From Mesaphorura yosii (taxonomy: Eukaryota > Arthropoda > Collembola > Poduromorpha > Tullbergiidae): DNA of 64,000 nt. Below are positions 12,501 to 23,300 of the stretch, piece after piece. Both the position numbers and the translations under genes were made by a program. Location of the stretch: positions 186,001 through 250,000 of the forward strand of contig WIXG01000017.1 of NCBI GenBank assembly GCA_009869945.1, written 5' to 3'. Below the pieces are notes generated by a model. It saw only the letters and a list, made by a program, of their open reading frames with translations, had not been told where the DNA came from and searched no databases. Positions within the stretch are counted from its first letter, which is position 1; every line of letters starts with the position of its first letter.

Positions 12501-13486
12501 ACTGGTAGCCAATCGGAGGCGGCGGTGGCTCGTAGAACTTTGTGCCTTCCAGGATCGATGAGGTAGGGCTGCTCTCGACTAGTATCGGATTGTAACGATG
12601 ATGATGAAGTGTCCCAGAATTGCGAGGATGCCTTTGCAATGTTGACGTGAAATAGATTTCACTCCGTGGATCCGCATATGGCGACTCAACAACGTTTGTG
12701 CTTGGTGCATAGTATGTGGTAAATGGACTCGTTTGTTGTCTTCGACTGTAGCAAGTTGATCGCGGATTAAGCGTAGTACACGTCGGAGCATCCCTGAAAA
12801 CGAAAAGTGGGCATTAAGTAATTATTAATAGAGATTGTTTGAAATTTTAAAGTTTACGAGTACCTGTATTGCAATGGCGGATGTGGAATCGTATTAAAGT
12901 GGAGTGGAGAACTCGAAGAACCTGCTCCCGGTTGCTGCTGTCCATGATGTCCAACTGCTCCGGAGCCACCCGCTCCAGAGCCAGCTGGGGAATGGTGATA
13001 GTATTGATGGCAGCATGGCGGTGGAAGCGACTGCAGTGGAGTAGCGTACTCAAGTCTTGTTCCACCCGTGTTACTTCCGGTGCTCGTTGTTCCGTACACC
13101 TGCGAAGTCCTCGCGTACACTCCTCGACTGTTCCCTCCTCCGTTGCTTCCACGATCACTTCCCCTGTCACTGCCGCCGCCAATGACAGGCTGGGGCACCG
13201 CATACGGGTCCAGCAGCCCACTGCTAGTGTTCGTACCGCTGCTTATCTGATGTTGCTGCTGCTGCTGATGGTGATGATGACGGCGGTTTGGTGAGTAATC
13301 TCTGTACTTGTATCTCCCTCCTCCGCCTCCACTGCTGCTGCTGCTGATACTGCTTGTACTTCGGATGGGGTTCGTTGTATAAAATGATCCATAGTCTTCT
13401 TCATCAGTATTCGAAGCTTTCATCCCGTGCTGTTGTTGGTGAGATGATGACGATGACTGAGACTGGTGGTGTTCTTTCCGCCTCAT
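6532..13486 (-). CDS. rhbdf: iRhom (inactive rhomboid, RHBDF1/2 family)
   Basis: Nineteen coding exons: 12864-13486, 12080-12793, 11469-12011, 10783-11098, 9818-10048, 9644-9695, 9133-9576, 8899-9056, 8668-8829, 8229-8314, 8022-8148, 7808-7945, 7697-7724, 7461-7574, 7285-7382, 7074-7208, 6885-6997, 6652-6813, 6532-6565; 1425 residues with every phase consistent. The start is preceded directly by an in-frame stop. Residues 1 to about 700 are low-complexity (His, Gln, Ser, Gly). Then comes the conserved cytosolic motif [14 protein letters not shown]...[15 protein letters not shown], the first membrane segment (PYFTYWVSI...), the cysteine-rich luminal iRhom homology domain ([38 protein letters not shown]), and the six-helix rhomboid core. 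The catalytic serine is replaced: the active-site loop reads VGPGGGQYG (near 1279-1287). Family role: ER/Golgi trafficking of EGFR ligands and ADAM17. Least certain: the acceptor at 11098 and the frame of the 52-base exon. Confidence 0.93.
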
Positions 13487-15920
13487 TCATGCAATTAACT
13501 TCGGAGCGCCATCGACAATGAGAATGTACAATGACAGTGAGCGTTATCACAATATTTTACGTGAGTATAAGTGGTAATTAGGCTAGCACTTGGAAGTTCT
13601 CGAATGTTTCACGGGCATCTTAACTCGTCACGTAACAACGTCCGATTTGGCATGATTTTTCGTTGGTGGTCATGTATTCTTGAAGCAGAGTTGAGATCGT
13701 TATACGAAAGATCGAGTAATTAACGTGTAATTAACGGAAGCTAATGAAAGACTCTAAAACTAGTATAAAAACAGTAGATTAAGATCGGAGTATCAGCACT
13801 GCGACTGCACTGCGCTGGGCAGGCAGGCAGGCAGCGATGACGACCACCCACAAAGTTGAAGCTGGAAGCTGAGCGTTATGAATTCATTTCAGCATCAAAT
13901 CAAAGTCAAAGCAAAGATTTCAATGGAACCAAGCTTGATCTATCAACAGAAAATTGTGAATTGCGAATTGCCAAATTGTGCAAACTTAAAACTAGGCAGT
14001 TGACGAGAATATCGCAAATCACGAGAGCGTTCGAGTTCGTTCGGGAAATGTAAATAAAGCAGGCAGAACTATAAAACTTATTATTATTGCACTGGGAGTG
14101 GGACAGGACTCTGCTGGCAAGATTCAATGGTCTGATTTCGATCTGACCCGAGATGAATAAGAATCACTCCATATTTCGATAATTCCAGACGCACGTCCAA
14201 TTCCACTTTCACTGGACAGGGAATCAATGCAAATTTAATCTACATCCTGCTGCACAGCACAGCACTTTCTTCTTTCTACTTCAGCTACTGTTGCTGACTT
14301 ACTTTTTCACTTTTATGACGATGATGATGATTATTTAGGTTTATGTGGTCGTGGTCTGTCTCAAGTCGAGTTCGTTCGCAGGAGCCAGCCAGCAGCAGTG
14401 TACCTGCCTAAAAACCGAATTCTTATGTAAGCTAATGCTCTAATACCCTGCCTGTTAGTCAGGGCAAATATATGTTTGCACTTTTAACTTCCTACTTTCT
14501 ATCAGGCTGGGAATCTTTCTTTTTTCCTTTCTCTCTCACTACTTTCTTGGTGGTTCCCCGTTTCTGTATAGTGGACTAAAACTAAAACTAGACTCACTCC
14601 GTGCCCGAGACGAGAAAATAACAGATGGGTGAGATTCAGCAAAAGCAGTAGCAGTAGCAACTTTCTATTGTTGTGCTGCCCGCACTGCCAGAGTTCAGTC
14701 TCCTAATACAGTTTGCAGCAGTACGTTGGTCTTTGCACATTACATTACATTATGACTATGACTATGACTTCCTTTTACTTTTAACAGCACGTACTCCATT
14801 CGCACTCCGCACCGTACATTTCTCGGAGCGGAGGAGAGAATAGAGAAAGCCTCCACACCAACTCTCAGTCTACGTTTACTTTAGTTTACTTTGCACATCA
14901 CATTGCATTTGGGTCGTTCGACTGTGCAGCAGTGCAGTTCACGTATCGCGTTCGCTGTACGCTAAAAGGGAAAGTCAAAGTCTGCTTCCTCGCTCTGCTG
15001 TTGTAGTTTTTACTGCTGTCATTTGGCATTCACCGAATTCTTGTCTAGCTGCTAGATGTAGTATGTATTTGACTTTGGCGTGGCGTGGCGATGCGGGGGA
15101 AGCAAAAGCAGCCTCTCTCACTCGCGGCTCGTGTCAGAGCAGAGCATACGGCTCAAACATAAAGAATTCACCGAACCCGCAGCTCCACGTTCGAGTTCGA
15201 ACCGAAACTCGGTTCATGGCTCGGAGATTCGGAAACCTCGTCCTTTGCTTGCGCTTGGTCTCATTCTGGTTTGAGTTGCCGTTCCTATGCACGCGTACGC
15301 CGTGGATTTTCACCCTTTCAAGAGCCCGAACCCCTTCCACAGCCGGAGCCAAAGCACAATAGCACGAGCCTTTCCTTACCTTTCGCGTTCCCGAAAGTAA
15401 CAACTAACAACTTTATTGATCGTGCAGACACTCAAACCAAAACCAGACCAGAGATTCATTCGGGATTGTTGCACCTACGCTCCACGCACAGCCAAGCCAA
15501 CGCACGCACGCAAGCACGGGAATTTTAGGGTTTGGCTCACGCAGTCAAGCAGGCGGACTCGTATTCGCACTGGCACGCGTCCCGAAGCACGAGATTTTGC
15601 ATTTTGCATATAATCCGCGCTTACACGTGTAATGCGTAATGCCGTACCGCGTGCATAAGCTTAAATAATGCGAGAAAAGACGCAAAAAAGCAGGACGCTT
15701 GAGGTGATTTGAGATTGAGACTTTTGAGGCCCTCTTTTCTTTTATTCACACAATTTTGTGCATTTACTTTACGCATTGTTTGCGTTACTCTGTGCAGTTT
15801 GCAATTTACATTACAATACGCTGGAATCCATAGAACTGAATTTACTGATGTGTGACAACGCTCTGCGTTATTTCGAACTATGACTATGGCTTGAAGTATA
15901 GGCCGACGCCGACGGTCCTG
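13487..15920. other. Intergenic or regulatory region upstream of iRhom
   Basis: No coding exon recognised. It is rich in short direct repeats, such as a run of GCAG units near 13820-13836 and CTATGA units near 14750. The iRhom promoter and any 5' UTR exons must lie here. The 3' UTR of the next minus-strand gene occupies roughly 15725-15927, with its AATAAA at 15741-15746 on the minus strand. Confidence 0.45.
15741..15746 (-). terminator. Poly(A) signal of the cysteine-rich gene
   Basis: TTTATT on plus, AATAAA on minus, about 180 bases beyond the stop codon. Confidence 0.5.
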
Positions 15921-15927
15921 CGTCATG

Positions 15928-16602
15928 TCAGCAGAAGATTTCCGGCAGTCTCCCAAACATGCAGAGCGTCCTGCGTATCGTATTCTTCGTTTTGTACGGA
16001 TTCCAGTACGTGTACGCGTGTTCGTGTTCACTTCCTGATTTTGTGGTCGGCTCTGTCTCGAAATTTATTTCAGCAGAGTTTTCGGAATCCACCTCGTTTG
16101 GGGCAGGGTTTCTTGTCACTCTCACGGCGGTAAGAGCGGCAGGTGCCGGCACCTGACAGCATTCGTACGTGTACCCGCTGGCACACTTTTCTTTTGAGTG
16201 AAGGACGTAATCGACGCCACAGCCGTGTGCTTTTGCCGTGTACGAATACGGGACGCAGCCGGTAATGAAGCAGTCGATGCCACCGCCGCCGACGTTGACA
16301 GCTCGTTCAGCTTGATTCGAAGTGGTGGTCTTAGCCGTTGTCGCTATTACTGCATGGAAAAATTCAATTGATCCATGTTGACTTTCACGATTTGATCTTA
16401 ATTCACAAGGAAGAAGAATAGGAGAGAACTTACACGGCACCAGCATGAGTGCAGGTTCGAAGACTGTGGTGCCCGCTTCCTCTTCCGGCGTTATGTAGTG
16501 AAGGTCTCTTGGCCATGGCGGCCTGAGGATCACGGCAGGGAGCGCCGAATCGAAGAGCACGACCAGAGTTATGAGTTCGGCGGTTATAAAAATGAAAGGC
16601 AT
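15928..16602 (-). CDS. Secreted cysteine-rich protein, family not recognised
   Basis: Two exons (16434-16602 and 15928-16349) give 196 residues. An unspliced reading stays open through the intron by chance, but good donor (T|GTAAGT) and acceptor (TTCCATGCAG) sites and phase support splicing. The start MPFIFITAELITLVVLFDSA is a plausible signal peptide. The core has six cysteines in the pattern C-x4-C-x11-C-x11-C-x7-CC (residues about 90-135), then a linker rich in T, E, S and P and two more C-terminal cysteines. The closing CC and G-rich spacing suggest a small disulfide-bonded domain. I could not match it to a named family; a loose resemblance to defensin-type spacing is not enough to call it antimicrobial. 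A TATA box lies about 120 bases upstream of the start, and a poly(A) signal about 180 bases after the stop. Confidence 0.7.
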   Translation of the reverse strand: MPFIFITAELITLVVLFDSALPAVILRPPWPRDLHYITPEEEAGTTVFEPALMLVPCKFSPILLPCELRSNRESQHGSIEFFHAVIATTAKTTTSNQAERAVNVGGGGIDCFITGCVPYSYTAKAHGCGVDYVLHSKEKCASGYTYECCQVPAPAALTAVRVTRNPAPNEVDSENSAEINFETEPTTKSGSEHEHAYTYWNPYKTKNTIRRTLCMFGRLPEIFC

Positions 16603-16717
16603 AACGTTGTGGGAGTCGTCGCCAGCGGCTCGTTTTGTCTTTGTGTGAGGTGGGCTTCACGAGTTAATCCTGTTTCAAGTGATTCGTCAATTTGTTTCGG
16701 CCGTCCAGCGGCCAGGA

Positions 16718-16728
16718 GCCTTTTTATA
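16718..16728 (-). promoter_or_regulatory. TATA box of the cysteine-rich gene
   Basis: The minus strand reads TATAAAAAGGC. It lies about 116 bases upstream of the start codon at 16602, which places the start of transcription near 16690-16700 and gives a leader of about 90-100 bases. It is the only clear TATA box next to a gene here and fits a regulated, tissue-specific gene. Confidence 0.6.
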
Positions 16729-16739
16729 CGTTTGGGCTA

Positions 16740-17700
16740 TTCTTATGCGTCATAACAACGTAAGTCAATGCGATGCATCGTAATTTTATTACTCATAGCT
16801 CATGTTCTATTGCTTGCATAATTTATTTGCAAGAAATGACGAAGAACTTGTGCCATGTTGCGAACTTGGAATTCAGATTACGTCCAGCATCAGCATCAGT
16901 GTCTGAACAATACATTGACAATGAAAGGAAGTCGAATGCCGACTTTTGTGGTTGTTAAATACATAACGCTTGTCGTTTACGTTTACGTCTATGTTTGCTT
17001 AACTTTGTGTTTTCGCTCTGCGGTGCTGTGTTGACCGTCGGATTTGTGTCATTCATGCGTGCGCGAACTGGCGAAGTCGTAAGCTTAACCGCTTAGCCGC
17101 TTAAACCAAGTTTAAAACGCTATGCTAATTTCTTGACTCACTCTCATTGCTACGCTACGCAACTAGGCTGATTCAGCTTTCGACTCGTCGACTGCAGAAT
17201 TCAATGCAAAAAAAAAATTCAATGCAATGCAGCAGGTTGAAGAAATTCGCAGAATCAAACCAAAAATAGACTGCCGGCCTTACGTTTTGATTTGCGATTT
17301 CTTACTCGAGTAAATAAAGAATTCTCGCGAAGCATGCCGTACGTATAGCGGCATGACGAGGAACGCGATGGGGGCCAGTTGAATGAAAATCGCTGGACGA
17401 TTACATCAGCAGCACGATACATTCTTGTTTGTCGTTCGTGCATCGACGGGCGGGCGATTGCGATTATAATCGCAATCGTCAATCGAAGGCGGAATTCGGA
17501 AATTAATTCATTGACATTCAATCGCGACGCGGAGCTTACGTTTTTTCTTCATTTTCTTGTCGATTTCCCTCTCTTATGATTGAGACGAAAGAATTCCAGG
17601 ATAATTGACCCAATTACCAAATTACGCAAGCATTAAAAACTTCTCGCACCGAATCCGAGCAATTCCGGTAGAAACTAAACAATTTTCTGTGGTAACTTTG
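16740..17700. other. Intergenic, no gene recognised
   Basis: Short open frames only, none with recognisable domains or paired splice sites. AT- and CGT-rich simple sequence. The minus-strand AATAAA at 17713-17718 probably ends the PHR-domain gene transcript. Confidence 0.4.
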
Positions 17701-17712
17701 CGTAAATTGTAC

Positions 17713-17718
17713 TTTATT
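17713..17718 (-). terminator. Poly(A) signal of the PHR-domain gene
   Basis: TTTATT on plus (AATAAA on minus), 155 bases beyond the stop codon. Confidence 0.55.
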
Positions 17719-17872
17719 GACGGCGTCATTCGACCCAAAAGTAGTAAACTGCTTTGTAGTTTTATGCTATCAATTCTAAGCTAAGAGGTGTTGAGATTTA
17801 CTGTTCTCGTGCAGTGCGATGGGAATTAATTATCAGAATTAACACATGCTGTTATCTGCTATCTACAATAAA

Positions 17873-18662
17873 TTAGTATCTCATTTTGTACGATATTTCC
17901 GGCAATTGATGTGAGTCAGGTTCCTCAAACTTGAATCTACAAGAATCCAATTGATTCACCACCTTTGCACATGGCAGAATCTGTCGGCTCTGCATTGTTG
18001 GTGGTCCCTGCGTTATCAGTAAACAATTAATACAGCATTTAAGTGTCGCCACAGGCCAATGGTCCAAAAACCAGCTTACCATGAGTGAAAACTTGGCATT
18101 GTACCACGTGCACGGGAGGATGGGAATGGGAAACTCAAATCTGACATGAAATACTTCATCTTGCTTAATAATCGGAGTGACTTGAGTCGAGGTAGCAATT
18201 CTTTCGTAGTACTCCGTCAGCAACTCGATCTCCATGTGGTACTTCCCCTGACCCTGGAAAGGACCGTAGAATCCGTACGACACAATCTCGACAGGACGGT
18301 CGACTCTGAACCTGTTGCAATTTCCAAATTGGTCGGCCGGTCAACTTCGAGAGTTTTCCTTTAAATAATTACCTCACAAGTCCAGTTCCGGCCAGATCAT
18401 TCGGATTCCATGGCCTGCAGGACAACGCTCCGAGTCGACGAACAGTCTGAACTTCCAATTTGTTTAGAGAATCGAGCTCCAGCATTTTGCGGAAGTTTTC
18501 CATATGAAATTTTGCACAGTCACTCACGTCCTCCTCGCCGCACATGGTTTCCTCGTCGTCTTCTTCGCAGCAGCCCGATGAGAAACTGAAGGTGGAGGAG
18601 AATGAGGAAGACACGGATGACGGCAGGGAGGAGGATAATCTCGGTAGTGAAGTAGAATCCAT
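17873..18662 (-). CDS. Stand-alone PHR-domain protein
   Basis: Three exons (18373-18662, 18080-18311, 17873-18007) give 218 residues. The first about 50 residues are serine-rich and then acidic with cysteines (SGCCEEDDEETMCGEED). From about residue 75 to the end is one PHR (Pam/Highwire/RPM-1) domain: LSCRPWNPNDLAGTGLVRF, VDRPVEIVSYGFYGPFQGQG, KYHMEIELL, VRFEFPIPILPCTWYNAKF, and the closing QLPEISYKMRY, which aligns with the G-x-IPEIIFY end of the domain. In known proteins the PHR domain follows BTB/BACK domains (BTBD1/2/3/6 types) or sits in the giant ligase MYCBP2/Highwire, where it binds substrates. Here no BTB or RING part is present in the model or nearby. The domain call is firm; function and partners are unknown. 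Confidence 0.82.
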
Positions 18663-20373
18663 AATTTGTTACAGTGCAGGTCCAAATTCCAAGCTTTGTG
18701 CAATTCTGATCACCGCTCGATGTGAAATGATTAATTTATAACTAACATCCTCAATTGACATAGGCCAGTGTTATATAATGTTGTAATGTAATTTTGTATT
18801 AATAAAGCTGGAAGATAAGATAATACTTTGTCCAAGTACACCCACGGACTCTTTTGCAATTTGTCAATTAGCCAGACGTCACGACAGTTAGACGAGTCAT
18901 TCAATGCAAGTCAAGTTCAAACACATTCGATTCGACGTGTAACCACACGGACACTCTCGACTCCGAACCGAAGTCGATGCCGTCTGAGTCGAGTTGTGCA
19001 CAGCGTGGTCAGGTGAAGCCAGGTCAGGCGTGGCGAGGCCGTGTGCAAAACGGATACTCTTGAGACACGGAACATGTCAGTGGTATCGGTATGGCATACG
19101 GGAATCACGCAGACCACTTGTTAAATCAAGAATTAAAGTTATCTCCGGAAAGTACACGCGGTAACAGATGCGGACGGTTCCCATCCTGTGTGATCCTTTA
19201 GCTTACAAATCGAAATCCTGCTCGGGGTTTCCTGGGTCAAGTGTCAAGTGTGAATCATTGAGAAGGGAAATCCCTTCAGCATGGGAATCTTGCTTTGCTT
19301 GGTGGAGTCTTTCAGTCCGGTCATTCTTGAGCCAGGACAAACAGAATAGCGCAGTGCATTCTTATATTAGTAGCGTCATCTTATCAGGTACGACTCCCTT
19401 GGGGACCAACGACCGACCAGACCAAGTCGGAGGAGATTGAATTACGAATTACCATTATGTAACAAGACAAGAACAGAAGTGCAGTACCGCAAAATGCAAA
19501 AACTAAGAAAGGCAAAAGGTGAAAGGCAGGAACGAGAACGAGAACGAGCTAGAAATGCATCCAACCATCTGCATCTACAATCTGAACTGAGCCTGCGTTT
19601 GCGTTAATAAAAAAAACAAGTCAGTAGTGGTGGTAGCTCCTGTGGCTCTTGGCTCGGCATGGGCTGTTGTGGGATTTTGGATTTATTGAACTCTCGTCTC
19701 GTCCTCGTCACACTCGCTCTGATGTAACTTGTAACTTGGCTGTACTTTACTTTACTCCTACTCAACTCAGCTTTGTATTTTGTACGCACCGCACTGGCAC
19801 TGCATTTCTCTGGAAATTCTGCTTGCCTGCTTTGAAACTGAAACGAGTGCAAGTACAACATTCGCCTCGCGACTGACTGCGACTGCGACATAATAACAAA
19901 AATAAATAATAATATTGGTGAATGTGAATTTAATTCGACTCAGCTGCAGATGGAGACTTGCAGATGCAGTTTGTGGCGTACGTGCGTGACTTACATTTGA
20001 GATTTAAATAAATTACTGTACTGCACAACAATTTCAAGTATGCTTAAAATGTAAAATAGCAATGGCTTGAATAGGAATCCAATCATTTCAGCATCAGACA
20101 ACCAAATTAAGGTACGTGCCACGAACTGTAACGGAGTAGTTGGCTTCGTGAACTCGTGAACCTTTGACAGACTCCTGAATTCTAGGCTAAAATTAACCGA
20201 AGTCCCTTTTAATTTACAGGGTGCACTTGAAATCGATAGCGTAGCATCGAAATCGGAAGCGCTGCTGGGGGTCCTCGTATTCCCTCTCGAACTTCGTCCG
20301 TCTTCTTCGACGAAGCAGCTAAAACAGCTTGTATAGTGTAATCAACCCAGTCGTGATTCGGAAAAGAGGCAAG
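18663..20373. other. Divergent intergenic region between the PHR gene and mib2
   Basis: No coding exon recognised in about 1.7 kb. It separates two genes that diverge, so it should hold both promoters. Open frames here have no domains and no splice-site support. Confidence 0.45.
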
Positions 20374-23300
20374 ATGCATGAAGAAATATTTTCATGCCGA
20401 GTCGTTCGTGGACCTGATTGGAAATGGGGTAAGTTCTTGGTTAAATTACGACAGACTTGCCAAGCATAGGCGTTGTAAGGTTGTCGTACAATTTACTGGA
20501 ATGGAAACGCAGGTAATCAAGACAATGGTGAAGGCCACGTTGGAACGGTCGTCGAAGTTGGCAGATCAGGTTCAGGTAAATAATTTTACTTGGTACGCAT
20601 TAAGTGAAGACATTTCAGCGGTTCAAATTAATGATGGTGAAATCTGTTTGTGTGATGAACATTAAATAGTGTCCTCACCAGATAAGACTGTCGTTGTTCA
20701 ATGGGACATGGGATCAAGAACCAACTACAGAATCGGCTACCAAGATGCGTATGACCTACGAGTATTTGACAATGCCCCGGCAGGTAAGAGCGAGCAACTT
20801 TAACGTTCAAAAGAAGTATGTAATCAGGACGTAAAAATGCAATCTTTTGCAGGTGTCCGACATCCGAATGTTATTTGTGACTCATGCAAAGACCACGGAA
20901 TTTCTGGAATTCTGTGGAAATGTGCCAACCCTTCCTGTATTGACTATGATCTCTGCACCACTTGCTATATGAATGACACCCACGCATTAAATCATCCCTT
21001 TAAGAGATTCGACACTCCTTCCTCCGTTGGGTATGCTGAAAAACTATCAACTGATAATGTGATTCAGGGTAGATGTAGTAGATGACTTGGGCTGCAATTT
21101 ACAATATTTATGGCACAGTGTTGATTTGTCTCCACGACTTGAAAGCACTAAGATTGTTTCAAGAGGAATTTTTGCTGGGGCCAGAGTTGTGAGAGGACCA
21201 GATTGGGATTGGGGTTCGCAAGACGGTGGGGATGGGAAAGTTGGCCGCGTAGTGGACATACGCGGGTGGGACAATGAATCAGGCCGATCAGTGGCAAACG
21301 TCATATGGAGTTCGGGTTCCACAAACGTGTACCGGCTAGGACACAAAGGCAAAGTCGATCTCAAGTGTGTGCAGGCCAACTCCGGAGGGTCATACTACGT
21401 TACTCATCTTCCAATCTTAGGTAGAGCTGCCTTCTGGTTTTTCGTTCTAGAACAATGAAGAATCTACTGAATTGTATGATTTCCTCAGGAATGCCTTCGA
21501 CAATGGTTGCTCGCGCTGCAGCTCCAAGTACTTCGAAGAACACGCTCTCTAGGCACCAAAATTCGTTCAACGTCGGTGATAAGGTCCAAGTGGTCCATGA
21601 CATTGCTCGCTTGAAAGGTATGTCCATGTAATTAGTGCCACTTCTTCCGGTTTAATCTGAACAAAGTTTAATTGATGTTCTTCAGAATTGCAAGATGGGC
21701 ATGGAGGATGGAATCCAAGAATGGCAGAGGTAATGCTTTTCAGACTAATTCAGACTGCAGCAGCAAAAAGCTGACGAATAACTTTGTCCTTACAGTACGT
21801 TGGGAAAGTGGGCACTGTTCATCGTGTGACGGACAAAGGAGATATCCGAGTGCAGTATGAATCCGGAATAAGGTGGACATTTAATCCGACAGCAGTCATG
21901 AAGATTACCTCCTTTTCTGTCGGCGACACAGTCCAAGTCTTGAACGACTACACCAAAGTGAAGGAGTTGCAAAACGGACACGGTTAGTTTGCCTTGCATT
22001 CGCTGTACTCAGCGTCATTTGGTTCAATTACTAAATTTGGGTTTGCATTCTTACAATTTAGGCGAGTGGGTCGATATTATGAAAGATATTTTAGGGAAAA
22101 CTGGAACAATAATCAAAATATACACTGACAATGATTTACGTATTAACTTCGGCTCCTCCGCATGGACAATGAATCCGCTAGCAGTGAAATTAATCCCTTC
22201 AGATAGATTTGAAACAAATAATTCAATGTATGCAAATGCAAACAGAAGAGAAGAAACGATGAGTAAGTACACAAATTAATCACTTAGTGTAGCGCAAGAT
22301 ACATAAATCATCTCTTCCTTGAATCAGGCCAAGATCCGATGACAGCGATGCTTCCGCAACTTTTAAGTGACATGGCGCTGGACACGTCGTACACGGTTGA
22401 GCGATTCGTGAGAGAAGCTGCGCAAGGGCGTATTGAGTCTGTGAAGAAAATGCTGCCAAAAATGAAGGACAGGGTAAGGAGTGACTAGAATTGGGAGGTT
22501 TTGTGTTTCAAAATTGTGCACGATTCATTATTCTTTTATTCTTCAGATCAATCACAAAAACAGTGGGAAAACTCCGTTGCAAGTGGCAGCGCATCAGGGA
22601 CACGTTGAAATTGTGGTTATACTCATTGCGCATGGTGCTCAACTTGAAGTGGCTGACGAAGAAGGGGATACGGCACTTCATTACTCAGCTTTTGGGTAAG
22701 ACACACATTGGTCATGGACAAATGTGCTCATGGCAGTGACTAACTCCGTTGATTAATCTCCTCGGCAGAAATCAACCTTTGGTAATGGAACTGTTGTTGA
22801 AGGCGGGCGCTCTAGTCAATGCTGTCAACAGAACACAATGCTCTCCGCTACACGTTTCAGTGAACAAACAGTTCATCGAGTGCGTGAAGACTCTGCTCAA
22901 ATACAAATGCAATGTCAACATTCAGGTACGGTTTGACAGATTCATGCTGTCAATGTCAAGAATTTAAGCATTGACTTAAATACATGCTGACTTTCATAAT
23001 AGGACTCGTATGGAGACACTGCCCTTCATGACGCTATTGGCAAAGATAACAGAGAAATTATAGACTGTTTCATCAATACTCCAGGAGTGGATTTCACGCT
23101 CAGAAACAATCGCGGCTTCAACGTACTCCATCATTCTGCGTTAAAAGGAAACTATTAGTAAGTGAACTTCGCCTTCCTACTAAAATTCTTTAATGAAAAT
23201 TGCGCCCAATTAAAAAATTTTGTATGGCAGTGCAATCGAAAGACTTCTGAGTAAAGCGAGGCAAATGGTTGATGTGAAGAAAGACGATGGCTTTGCGGCG

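Noticed and set aside
12177-12566. 129-codon plus-strand ORF
   Set aside because: It lies antisense to an iRhom coding exon whose frame is phase-consistent and low-complexity; the plus-strand frame is a shadow.
19168-19440. 90-codon plus-strand ORF between the PHR gene and mib2
   Set aside because: No domain, signal peptide, splice sites or poly(A) signal; consistent with chance.
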